Source: Calditrichota bacterium
GTDB taxonomy: Bacteria > Calditrichota > Calditrichia > Calditrichales > J004
Direction: 5' to 3'
Assembly (NCBI GenBank): GCA_013112635.1
Contig: JABFGF010000002.1
Coordinates: 682,001-746,000, forward strand
DNA: 64,000 nucleotides
Each line of letters starts with the position of its first letter. Position 1 is the stretch's first letter. A program made the translations under genes and the position numbers. Below the pieces are notes generated by a model, which was not told the origin of the DNA, did no database searches, and saw nothing but the letters and a program-made list of their open reading frames with translations. Positions 17,410 to 25,469 of the stretch are shown in pieces.

Positions 17410-18899
17410 TTTTCCAAAAATTTTATAAAACGGACTAAATTTAACTTGTGGATTGTCCGTCGATCTGGTTTAGTAAAATCACTAAAATATAGACTTAATT
17501 TTAACATTCTAATCAACTCAAGCAGACAATACCTTTTAAACTTAATATCCCTCATCCAGTAAAGCTTAGGGACTTTTTTTATATTAATTTTAATATCAGG
17601 GAAAAGTGTTTCAATATACTTTCTATATAAGGATTGATTCTGTCTGTACTTTTTGGGCAATGCCAAAAAAAACTCAGCTAACTCTTTATCCCATAAAGGC
17701 AGGTGCCACTTTAAATCAAAAAATTCATAGGCGCGAATTGAGTTAACTAGAAATTTCGCCATTCGCTCTTTCCATATCCAATTTTCATAAACAGTACCAT
17801 AATCTATTCTTTTCGATTTTGGTATTAAAGATAGAATCTTATTTTTAAATACATTTTTCTCTTCCTTTGTAAGTTTAAAAATTGAATATTGAAGTCTGAT
17901 TATTTCATCAGCCATATCTTCTGGAGCTGGATTTTGCTTATTTGTAATGATGTTTTCCAAATGGCGGCCGGATATAAAGTCCCCACAATGCCCAGATATA
18001 ACTACACTGTTTTGCGGAATTTTATTTTCCTCCAATAGGTAGTTTAGTGCCTGAAAATCCTGGATATGTGGAATCGAAACATAGTTGAATGCATAGCTAT
18101 CATAGTCTTTTGATAGCTGTGATTGATATAACTGACGACTACCCTTTGAATAATTAACAAAATGAATTGGAAAGCCAAGTTTTCCTGCAATATAATGGGC
18201 TTTTATAACATCATCATCGTTTTTTGCGCCATAAGTAAAACAAATAACATCTTTGATTCCCATAATCTTACACATAAAAGCAAGGATGCGAGAATCATAT
18301 CCACCACTTAAGGAGATAACGATTGTTTTGTCAGCATAAAGTGTTTGCAGACGAGTAAATGTATTAACAAAAACAGAATTAAGTTTTTTTAAGTATTCCC
18401 CTTCGCTAAACTCCTCTTCGGTCATGTGAATATGATCATAATAAACTTTGCGCTGAATCCTCTCCGAATTGATTATGGTAATTTCTCCAGCCTGTGCCTG
18501 ATACAATCCATTAATTAACGTATCTTTATCTGTTACATAACCTGTCGAGAAAAACTCTCGAGAAGCTGATTTATTTATTTGATATTCTTTAAAGTTAGAT
18601 ACTAAATTTTCCGCCATATCGGAAACTACATTCAACTCCGGCGAATAAAAAAGAGGAAATGAACGAATGTGATCCACAGCTACTAATGTTTCCTTTTCCA
18701 GTTTTAAGACAATCGCAAAAAAGCCGTTACACTCGCAAACCTTTCGATGAAAATCTTCGCTCGATTCTGTATCCTCAAAATAGGAAACCCACGCATCATT
18801 TATAATAAGCTCATTCCCAACAAAGGCATATCCCTTAGCATGCAGATTTTCTGAATGAAACCAATCAAAACCCTTGTTATTTTTAAGTTCAATTTTCAT
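17406..18899 (-). CDS. Asparagine-synthase-like amide-forming enzyme lacking the glutaminase cysteine
   Basis: Residues about 1-155 correspond to the Ntn glutaminase domain of AsnB (NGFFAIVLKLEKETLVAVDHIRSFPLFYS), but Cys2 is absent because the protein begins MKIELKNN. Glutamine hydrolysis is therefore not expected. The C-terminal synthetase domain has the PP-loop SGGYDSR (198-204) that binds ATP, an ICFTYGAKNDDDVIKAHYIAGKLG segment and a conserved SGHCGDFISG region. Enzymes of this design (beta-lactam synthetase-like, or in many surface-polysaccharide clusters) adenylate a carboxylate and form an amide with an amine or free ammonia. A glycan carboxylate or a lasso-like substrate are possibilities. 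The former fits the neighbours: a flippase upstream (11-bp overlap) and a sulfotransferase downstream (4-bp overlap). Confidence 0.85.
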   Translation of the reverse strand: MKIELKNNKGFDWFHSENLHAKGYAFVGNELIINDAWVSYFEDTESSEDFHRKVCECNGFFAIVLKLEKETLVAVDHIRSFPLFYSPELNVVSDMAENLVSNFKEYQINKSASREFFSTGYVTDKDTLINGLYQAQAGEITIINSERIQRKVYYDHIHMTEEEFSEGEYLKKLNSVFVNTFTRLQTLYADKTIVISLSGGYDSRILAFMCKIMGIKDVICFTYGAKNDDDVIKAHYIAGKLGFPIHFVNYSKGSRQLYQSQLSKDYDSYAFNYVSIPHIQDFQALNYLLEENKIPQNSVVISGHCGDFISGRHLENIITNKQNPAPEDMADEIIRLQYSIFKLTKEEKNVFKNKILSLIPKSKRIDYGTVYENWIWKERMAKFLVNSIRAYEFFDLKWHLPLWDKELAEFFLALPKKYRQNQSLYRKYIETLFPDIKINIKKVPKLYWMRDIKFKRYCLLELIRMLKLSLYFSDFTKPDRRTIHKLNLVRFIKFLEK

Positions 18900-20175
18900 T
18901 TAATTTTTTTCTTGTTAGGAAGTAAACAATTATTATAAATATGATATTAAATATTACACCAATACCACTAAAAAGAAGGAGTGATATATAGGCATCATTA
19001 AAAATGGCATATCCAATGTACAAACCCACAAACCGAAAAATTACCAGGAAAAAATTATAAATAAGCAGGAAATGTTGTTTGTTTAATATTGCAGGTATTG
19101 TGTTCATTGGTGTATTAATAAATAACATGAACAACCATGGCAATATTATTTGGATATATTCTCCGGAGGTTGTCCAATTTTCACCAAAAACAATTGTAAA
19201 TAATGGCGGGATTAGAAAAAAGAGTGCGAGAAATGGTGCAATAACAATTTTAATAAGGCTCAGATAGCTTTTTCTAATAATTGGCCATAGGCGTTTATTT
19301 TCATTGTGAAATTCTGTTATCTTTTGAAAATAGACATCTTTGATTGACTGGCTGACGAGATTTAATGGCATTATAATCAACCGATACCCAAAAGCATAGA
19401 AACCGGCAATAACCGTATCATAGAATGACAATAACAAAAATACGGGCAACTGAACTGAGAGAGTATTTAAAAACCCGTTTGCTACGCTAAAGTAAGGAAA
19501 GAACTTATATCTTCTTAGTAAAACTCTTATACGTTTGAAGTTATAATTTTCACGTTTAAGAAGCTCCCTAAATTGCTTGATGGTAAAGTAAGAAAAATTT
19601 TGCAACAGCCCACTAATCTTACCTCCTATTAAACCAAGGCTGCCCGGATTCCAAAGCAAACCAGCAGTAAGTGTAACGGTAGATGCCATTAATGTTTGGT
19701 ACACTTTGCTTTTAGCAACTATTTTGAAATTCTTCTTCCGGTTTTGAAAATAGATACTACTCTGAATAAAGTTCTTTAAAAAAATAGAGATCGAAACGAG
19801 GTATAGCCAATAAGCAGATCCTGATAAATTAAAAATTTCAAGAATCTGATTGTAAAACAGTGAGATGATTATTAAGACAATCATCGAAAATATAAATGAT
19901 AATGAAACCGTTGAAACAACTAATTGCCTGGCCTGTTGCTCCCTTTTTGGTAACATAATAGCTACATCATAACGTAAACAGGCTATAATAGTTAAAACCG
20001 TATAGGTACTTACAAACAGGGACTGCTCGCCAAAATCTGCCGGGAGATAAATGCGCGATAAAATGGGGCTGATTAAAAGCGGAATGGCCTGTGCAAGGGT
20101 GGAGCCGGAAAAAAGAACGGCCACATTCCTAAAAAATTCTGTTTTTGTAAATTTTTTTATTTGTGAAATATTCAT
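18889..20175 (-). CDS. Wzx-like polysaccharide flippase (MOP/oligosaccharidyl-lipid exporter family)
   Basis: The 428-residue integral membrane protein has about twelve spans. Its N-terminus is typical for O-antigen and capsule translocases: NVAVLFSGSTLAQAIPLLISPILSRIYLPADFGEQSLF, then ACLRYDVAIMLPKREQQA. Such proteins flip undecaprenyl-linked oligosaccharides from the cytoplasmic to the periplasmic face of the inner membrane. It lies between the deacetylase-like gene (7-bp gap) and the asparagine-synthase-like gene (11-bp overlap). No Wzy polymerase, chain-length regulator or initiating phosphoglycosyltransferase is found next to it. The glycan lipid may therefore be started by enzymes encoded elsewhere. 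Confidence 0.92.
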   Translation of the reverse strand: MNISQIKKFTKTEFFRNVAVLFSGSTLAQAIPLLISPILSRIYLPADFGEQSLFVSTYTVLTIIACLRYDVAIMLPKREQQARQLVVSTVSLSFIFSMIVLIIISLFYNQILEIFNLSGSAYWLYLVSISIFLKNFIQSSIYFQNRKKNFKIVAKSKVYQTLMASTVTLTAGLLWNPGSLGLIGGKISGLLQNFSYFTIKQFRELLKRENYNFKRIRVLLRRYKFFPYFSVANGFLNTLSVQLPVFLLLSFYDTVIAGFYAFGYRLIIMPLNLVSQSIKDVYFQKITEFHNENKRLWPIIRKSYLSLIKIVIAPFLALFFLIPPLFTIVFGENWTTSGEYIQIILPWLFMLFINTPMNTIPAILNKQHFLLIYNFFLVIFRFVGLYIGYAIFNDAYISLLLFSGIGVIFNIIFIIIVYFLTRKKLNEN

Positions 20176-20182
20176 TGATTTT

Positions 20183-21520
20183 TCAATTAAGAAATATGTT
20201 TGCTGGTAAAACTGAAAAGGGATCTGATCCTTTTATATCCTGCAAAATTTCTTCATAAAGTTTTGTGAGTCCCGGATAAATTGTCTCATCAAAAAAACTA
20301 TTATGCCATAGAAGTACAAATAATCCATTATATTTTTTGCAGGTCGCAATCATTTCTTTAAATGCGTTTTGGACCTGCTGATTTGATAATCCTAAGTATT
20401 GAAAAAAAGAGACGTCCATTGCATTCAAGGGTAGTTCCCAAATATTCATCATGCGATCATTTTCCAAATCATATGGATGGAAGGGAAGACAATATGAGTT
20501 ACGCCAACCATAACTTTCTGCAAAACCCCAACTGCTGTCATACTTAACATCCAGTTTCTCAAGAATTTGCAATGTTTCAGGATATTTAAAACTTAACCAA
20601 TGTTGGCGTGAGGCCAAAATTTCTGCACCACTCAATTCTTTAACCTGGTCTAAATTTTCCTGCATAATACCTTTATTGTCTCTGGAGTTAAATGTGCCGT
20701 GCAGAGCAATTTCGTCGCCGTTTTTTTGAAATAATCTTGCTAATTTCTGAATTCTTGGTTCATCAAAAGAATAATATGCATCGATCTGTTTATGACCTTG
20801 TGGTAAAAAAAACCAGATCGAATTAAATCCCAGTCTTTTTTCCAGTGACTTCATCCAATCAAAATTCCAATAGGGATTCTCTCCTGATTTAAATTTTGAT
20901 AAAGCCTCAAGAAGATAACTCCAGTATTTAGTAAATCCGCTACGAATTAGCATTTTTAAGCGACGTTTTATTTCCATAAATGTCCACTTATCAACACGGT
21001 CAACGTCGTGGGTTAGCAAAAGTCCAAACTTATTCTCTGGCCAGAATGATTTCTTTTTAAAACTAATTTTATGACGCTCACAAAATTCATGAACCGCATT
21101 TATAATTATTTCAAAATAAACATTTACCAACGGATTGGCGGCAATGTTTAACTCTTTTTGGATGCTTTCACTATAAGTAAACCGGCCAAGATGATCTCCT
21201 TTATATGGTAAAAACTCTTGATAGCCCGATAACAAATAAAATGCTGATTTCAACAGATCATGCTTAAAAATCAGATTTCCATTAGTGTCAAAAGTATAAA
21301 ATACTTTTTCATCAGAAATTGGAAATAAAACGGCTGTTTCCTCGATAAAAAAAGTTTTTGCTATCGGCTGATCTGAGAGCGGGAAAACAATCAATGGACC
21401 ATTATTCTTTTTAGGCACATCCTCAAAACAAAGAAAGTTAGTAAAACTCTCAACCTCAAAATGATGCTGCAAATGAAAAAGAACATAATCTATTTTATTT
21501 TGATTTAATCGTTCCTTCAT
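20183..21520 (-). CDS. Polysaccharide deacetylase (NodB/CE4-like) with N-terminal extension
   Basis: I place the start at ATG 21520, which overlaps the stop of the upstream glycosyltransferase (ATGA). An upstream in-frame start would only add non-conserved residues. The first ~165 residues are an N-terminal domain seen in polysaccharide-cluster deacetylases. The CE4 core follows, with motif 1 LLLTHDVDRVD (catalytic and metal Asp), a metal-binding EIALHGTF (His then Thr) and RQHWLSF, then later NIWELPL and LLWHNSFF. The expected reaction is hydrolysis of N- or O-acetyl groups from a glycan. Without a signal peptide, it would act in the cytoplasm on lipid-linked intermediates before the flippase encoded next. 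Confidence 0.87.
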   Translation of the reverse strand: MKERLNQNKIDYVLFHLQHHFEVESFTNFLCFEDVPKKNNGPLIVFPLSDQPIAKTFFIEETAVLFPISDEKVFYTFDTNGNLIFKHDLLKSAFYLLSGYQEFLPYKGDHLGRFTYSESIQKELNIAANPLVNVYFEIIINAVHEFCERHKISFKKKSFWPENKFGLLLTHDVDRVDKWTFMEIKRRLKMLIRSGFTKYWSYLLEALSKFKSGENPYWNFDWMKSLEKRLGFNSIWFFLPQGHKQIDAYYSFDEPRIQKLARLFQKNGDEIALHGTFNSRDNKGIMQENLDQVKELSGAEILASRQHWLSFKYPETLQILEKLDVKYDSSWGFAESYGWRNSYCLPFHPYDLENDRMMNIWELPLNAMDVSFFQYLGLSNQQVQNAFKEMIATCKKYNGLFVLLWHNSFFDETIYPGLTKLYEEILQDIKGSDPFSVLPANIFLN

Positions 21521-22737
21521 GACGCCACCAATCGTGCATAGGCTTCGATCATATCTTTTACAGTCTGATCCCAAAAAATATTTTGAGTTTCGATAAGTTG
21601 CTTGCTTTTTTGCTCAATGGATTTTGAATTCTGCCCATAATTTTCCGCCAAGCCAATAAGGCAATCCGCAAATGCATTTTTATCTTCGCTGTCAATGGCA
21701 AAACCAATTTGGTTATCAACAACAAAATCATGCATCATTTTTGCCTGGCTTGTAATGATTGGTTTGTGCATTGCCAGGTACTGATAAATTTTGGTGGCGA
21801 TTGTTTTGTTGATTTCATCGCGAGTGGCATGTGGTGTAAAAACGCACACTTTCGCAGCAGCGATATAGGATGGCAATTGTTCAACATCCAACCAACCGAT
21901 ATATTCCAGCAGGTGCTCAACCCCTTTTTCTTTGGCTATATCGATCGCGTTAAACCTATTGCTAAACCTTCCGGCTACTAAAAATTTTATATTCGGGATA
22001 TGTTTTTCCAATTTTGATAATGCATCAATTACAACATCAAGGCCCCGCAAAATATCCATTGCCCCGGCATAAAAAATCACAAAATCATTTTTATACTTTT
22101 CAACAATTGCGGGATCAACGTTTTCCTTCCTAAAAATTGTTCGGGTCGGCGTGTTTGGGACAGTGATTAATTTTTGAGGATCGATTCCTACTTCTGTTAT
22201 ATAGTTTTCTTTAAGCGGATCGGTAACGGTTATTACAAGGTCAGCTTTTTTCAAGTTTTGTTTTTCGTACTTTTTCCAATTGCCAAGTGCCTTAATTATT
22301 TTCCCGGGAATGGAATTATAATGCGCTGTCTTTACAATCCAATCGCTCCAATATTCATGTTGATCACAAACAACCTTGCAACCGTATTTTAGCGCCATCT
22401 GATGAACTATATCGGTCATGGGTAAGTCATGAATATGAATTATGTCAAGATTGTTATCCTTAACAAAATTTTCAATATGCTGTTTCCAGACATATTTATA
22501 AATTGGAAACGCAAGATAAGTTGGGCTTAATTTTTTGTATAATGTCCGGTTTATTGGAAAACGAGTAATTTTAATACCTTTGTAGTTTTCTTTTGTAGGT
22601 CGGTCCTGCCAGGTGAAACACAACATGTGGACTTCATAACCCTCTGCTATCAAGCTAAGCGCTTCTTTTTCCGGGCGGTCGTCAGGGGGAAAATCCCGCT
22701 CGAGGATCATACCAACTTTTACTTTATCTTTATTCAT
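21517..22737 (-). CDS. GT4-family glycosyltransferase
   Basis: This GT-B protein of about 406 residues has an N-terminal acceptor half (KVGMILERDFPPDDRPEKEALSL, IIHIHDLPMTDIVH, CDQHEYWSDW) and a C-terminal nucleotide-sugar half. The latter includes VPNTPT, FYAGAMDILRGLDVVIDA, EYIGWL and a donor-binding stretch near NKTIATKIYQYLAMHKPIIT, where the usual first Glu of the EX7E motif appears to be replaced. It transfers a sugar to a lipid-linked or protein acceptor in the cytoplasm. ATG 22737 overlaps the upstream regulator gene by 8 bp; a TTG at 22746 is the alternative start. It is the only glycosyltransferase in this operon, so the glycan repeat must rely on others elsewhere or be very short. 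Confidence 0.93.
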   Translation of the reverse strand: MNKDKVKVGMILERDFPPDDRPEKEALSLIAEGYEVHMLCFTWQDRPTKENYKGIKITRFPINRTLYKKLSPTYLAFPIYKYVWKQHIENFVKDNNLDIIHIHDLPMTDIVHQMALKYGCKVVCDQHEYWSDWIVKTAHYNSIPGKIIKALGNWKKYEKQNLKKADLVITVTDPLKENYITEVGIDPQKLITVPNTPTRTIFRKENVDPAIVEKYKNDFVIFYAGAMDILRGLDVVIDALSKLEKHIPNIKFLVAGRFSNRFNAIDIAKEKGVEHLLEYIGWLDVEQLPSYIAAAKVCVFTPHATRDEINKTIATKIYQYLAMHKPIITSQAKMMHDFVVDNQIGFAIDSEDKNAFADCLIGLAENYGQNSKSIEQKSKQLIETQNIFWDQTVKDMIEAYARLVAS

Positions 22738-23269
22738 TTTTATCAAAAAGAGTTAATACCGGTTCATTTTCAAAGTTTTGTTTAAGCTTGTCATATTCTT
22801 CCGGGTTCAATACTAAAACATTAATTTTTCTGCTGATCAGCTTTTCCGTTTTTTTCTGCACCCGCTCTAACTCTTTCGTATTCAGACTTCGTCCAATCAA
22901 GATCAAATCTATTAAACCACTGTCTTTGCCAACAGCATAATCCCCACGGATAAAAGCCAGATCAATCTTCCCAAGCTTGTTAATAATATTGCTGATAACT
23001 TTATCAATTCCGGTAGATTTAAGTACAATACTGCGGATTTCTTCAAATAGCGGATGAGTTATATTGGCGTTATAAATTTTATTTCGGCCTTCGCTTTTAG
23101 AGCTGAGGATTTGTGCTTCTGTCAATTTATTAAGCTCTACGCGAATGCTGTTGGTCGACTCGCCAAACTCGTTTGCAAGCTGACGCAGATAACCCTTAGT
23201 TTTGGGATTAAGAAAAAACTTAAGTAAAATCCGGATGCGTGTACGAGAAGTTATGAGTGTATTTAACAT
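22730..23269 (-). CDS. Winged-helix regulator fused to a degenerate nucleotidyltransferase-fold domain
   Basis: Residues 1-75 are an ArsR/MarR-like winged helix (TSRTRIRILLKFFLNP, LRQLANEFGESTNSIRVELNKLTEAQIL, wing SEGRNKIYNAN). Residues about 95-175 resemble the minimal nucleotidyltransferase fold. The motif at 109-126 (GDYAVGKDSGLIDLILIG) matches G-x-x-A-x-G...D-h-D-h, but the second carboxylate is Ile123, which suggests loss of catalysis and perhaps retention of a ligand-sensing role. Proteins of this layout often head polysaccharide clusters in FCB bacteria. It is the first gene of the minus-strand glycan operon and lies six bases downstream of a perfect palindrome, which suggests autoregulation. 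No Shine-Dalgarno is visible before the ATG. Confidence 0.82.
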   Translation of the reverse strand: MLNTLITSRTRIRILLKFFLNPKTKGYLRQLANEFGESTNSIRVELNKLTEAQILSSKSEGRNKIYNANITHPLFEEIRSIVLKSTGIDKVISNIINKLGKIDLAFIRGDYAVGKDSGLIDLILIGRSLNTKELERVQKKTEKLISRKINVLVLNPEEYDKLKQNFENEPVLTLFDKNE

Positions 23270-23275
23270 TTTGGG

Positions 23276-23300
23276 TTTTGAGTAATTATTTTACTCAAAA
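23276..23300. promoter_or_regulatory. Perfect 10-bp-arm palindrome, candidate operator of the glycan operon
   Basis: TTTTGAGTAA (23276-23285) and its exact reverse complement TTACTCAAAA (23291-23300) flank a 5-base AT spacer. The dyad centre lies 19 bases before the start codon of the winged-helix regulator. There is no U-tract after it on either strand and it lies upstream of a gene, so it is not a terminator. It has the spacing of a homodimeric winged-helix operator. A role as an mRNA hairpin near the ribosome site is the alternative. Confidence 0.6.
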
Positions 23301-23342
23301 TAAGAACAGATTTGATGAAGGTCAATAATACTTTGGCTTAGC

Positions 23343-24137
23343 CTAACCTAAGGATTCAACAAATGTGAGATAAGATTTATAACGCATTTCAGCTATTTCT
23401 CCACTTTCAACAGCATTCTTTACAGCACACTTGTGTTCTGTTAAATGCAGGCAATCATTAAATTTGCATTCTTCTGCAAAGTCATTAAATTCCGAAAAAT
23501 AGAAACGCGCCTCATCTTTGTGGATGTCAATAAAGTCCACTTTTTTCATTCCAGGCAAATCTACAAGTTCTGTATTGTCATCTAGTTTAAACTTAGTAAC
23601 TTGGGTAGTGGTGTGAGTTCCTTTGTTACTGTAATCCGAGATATCGCCCACATCAATTTCCAGATTAGGTTCAATGGCATTTAGCAAGCTGCTTTTTCCC
23701 ACTCCGGAATGACCGGCCAATGCAGATTTTTTATTACGCACTAGTTTTTCCAACGCGCTAATACCCAATCCCGTCTTTGCAGAAGTAACAAGAACCGTGT
23801 AGCCTATTTTCTCATATACGCCAACCATTTCTTCTATTTCAGTTGCATCTTCAACAAGGTCAGCTTTATTAAGGCAGATGACAGCATCAATTTCTTCGAT
23901 CTCTGCCATAACAAGCAGACGGTCAATTAAACCAGGTTTTAAAGGTGGGGAAACAAAAGAACCAACAATTAGTAATTGGTCTATATTACGGCACAGGCGC
24001 CGAACGAGCGGCAGGTGCTTTTCTACAAATTTGGGGAGTTCTCTATTGTGGATTAATTCATTTTTTTCTTTACGGCTGTGCTTTTCACGCACAAAATAGT
24101 CAATTCGTTGCTGCTGCCTTTTAGTGAGCTTTTTCAT
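23343..24137 (-). CDS. rsgA: RsgA-like circularly permuted GTPase, lacking the OB-fold domain
   Basis: RsgA helps late maturation of the 30S ribosomal subunit. The permuted G motifs are in the right order: G4 NKAD (90-93), G1 GHSGVGKSS (142-150), G2 Thr around GTHTTT, and G3 DLPG (193-196). The C-terminal zinc motif C224-x4-C229-x-H231-x5-C237 is intact. The length (264 residues) is short for the family. The basic N-terminus (KLTKRQQQRID) resembles the tail of E. coli RsgA but runs almost straight into the GTPase domain, so the OB-fold that contacts 16S rRNA seems absent. The preceding gene abuts (3-bp gap), so the missing domain is not hidden upstream. It is the last gene of the phosphorylase/deoC operon. 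Confidence 0.88.
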   Translation of the reverse strand: MKKLTKRQQQRIDYFVREKHSRKEKNELIHNRELPKFVEKHLPLVRRLCRNIDQLLIVGSFVSPPLKPGLIDRLLVMAEIEEIDAVICLNKADLVEDATEIEEMVGVYEKIGYTVLVTSAKTGLGISALEKLVRNKKSALAGHSGVGKSSLLNAIEPNLEIDVGDISDYSNKGTHTTTQVTKFKLDDNTELVDLPGMKKVDFIDIHKDEARFYFSEFNDFAEECKFNDCLHLTEHKCAVKNAVESGEIAEMRYKSYLTFVESLG

Positions 24138-24140
24138 AAA

Positions 24141-25460
24141 TCAGGAAAGGCTGCTTTTATCCATAAAAGTATATATCAGTTTCTTTTCTTCAGGTTTAAC
24201 TTTAGAAATTTTTAAAGCAGATAAAAGTCTCTCTTCAACAGAATCAACAACTTCTGCTTTGTCTGTAAAAATTGTCATCACCGTTTCACCTTTGGTAACA
24301 TCATCCCCAATTTTCTTGGATAAAACTATCCCGGCCTTAGGATCAATTTCATCATCCCATTGAAAACGTCCGGCGCCAAGTGAAACGGATGCTAATCCAA
24401 CCTCGAGAGAATTAACTTCACTCACAAAACCTGATGATTGTGCATTAATTGATCGTGTATATTTTGCCTTAGGATAATTTTCCGGTTGGTTTACTGTTTC
24501 GATACATCCTTCCTGTCGACCAACTATCTCAAGAAATTTATCCCACGCTTTTCCTGATTGGATCATTTGTTGAGAAACAGCAATTCCTTCTTCTAGTGAA
24601 TTCGCATTACCACCAAGCCAAATCATTGCCCCGCACAGGTTATGTGTTAATTCCATCAAATCATCCGGGCCATTTCCTTTTAAACAATCAATGCATTCTT
24701 TTATTTCCAGCCAATTCCCAACGGTAAAACCAAGGGGCTGATCCATATTGGTAATAAAAGCTACCGTTTGCTTTCCACCCTTTTCACCAATACCAATCAA
24801 ATTTTTTGCCAGTTCTACAGATTTATCATAATCTTGCATAAAAGCACCGTGGCCTGTTTTTACATCAAGAACCAAAGCATCTATTCCTTCGGCCAGCTTC
24901 TTGCTCATAATAGAACCACATATTAAGGGAATCGATTGAACTGTAGCCGTAACATCGCGTAAGGCATAAAGTTTTTTATCAGCAGGGGCAATCGTTTCGG
25001 TTTGCCCTATAAGGCAAACACCAACTTCATTAATTATTTCTTCGTATTCGCTCGTATTATAATCAATCCTAAAACCTGGTATACTTTGTAATTTATCCAG
25101 CGTACCACCTGTGTGCCCTAATCCGCGTCCGGAAATCATTGGAACCGGAACTCCGGCTGCCGCAACAATTGGTGCAAGAATAATAGAAACTTTATCTCCT
25201 ACACCACCCGTGCTGTGTTTGTCAACTTTAATACCGGCAACTTTGGAAAGATTTACAACCTCACCGGAGTGCAACATTGCCTGGGTTAAAAAATGCATTT
25301 CATCTGTGGTCATTCCATTCAGGAAAATAGCCATTAACAAAGAGCTAACCTGATATGCGGGTATGGTTTCATCTGTAAAACCATTAACCATGAAATTAAT
25401 TTGGTCTTTGGAAAGCTCTTTTCCATCACGCTTATCAGTAATTATTTCGTATGCAGTCAT
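24141..25460 (-). CDS. pdp: Pyrimidine-nucleoside / thymidine phosphorylase
   Basis: The enzyme cleaves thymidine, deoxyuridine or uridine with phosphate to the free base and (deoxy)ribose-1-phosphate. The 439-residue protein has the family signature KHSTGGVGDK (81-90) and MISGRGLGHTGGTLDKLQSIPG. The phosphate-binding SGS-like LICGSIMSKKLAEG, the conserved LDVKTGHGAFM and the C-terminal lipoyl-like barrel (GIVLSKKIGDDVTKGETVMTIF) are also present. The full-length C-terminal domain fits the Pdp/DeoA group. It follows deoC by 9 bp, so (deoxy)ribose-1-phosphate made here could pass via the phosphohexomutase-family enzyme of the same operon to DeoC. Substrate preference cannot be read from the sequence. 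Confidence 0.94.
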   Translation of the reverse strand: MTAYEIITDKRDGKELSKDQINFMVNGFTDETIPAYQVSSLLMAIFLNGMTTDEMHFLTQAMLHSGEVVNLSKVAGIKVDKHSTGGVGDKVSIILAPIVAAAGVPVPMISGRGLGHTGGTLDKLQSIPGFRIDYNTSEYEEIINEVGVCLIGQTETIAPADKKLYALRDVTATVQSIPLICGSIMSKKLAEGIDALVLDVKTGHGAFMQDYDKSVELAKNLIGIGEKGGKQTVAFITNMDQPLGFTVGNWLEIKECIDCLKGNGPDDLMELTHNLCGAMIWLGGNANSLEEGIAVSQQMIQSGKAWDKFLEIVGRQEGCIETVNQPENYPKAKYTRSINAQSSGFVSEVNSLEVGLASVSLGAGRFQWDDEIDPKAGIVLSKKIGDDVTKGETVMTIFTDKAEVVDSVEERLLSALKISKVKPEEKKLIYTFMDKSSLS

Positions 25461-25469
25461 AATCTAGGT

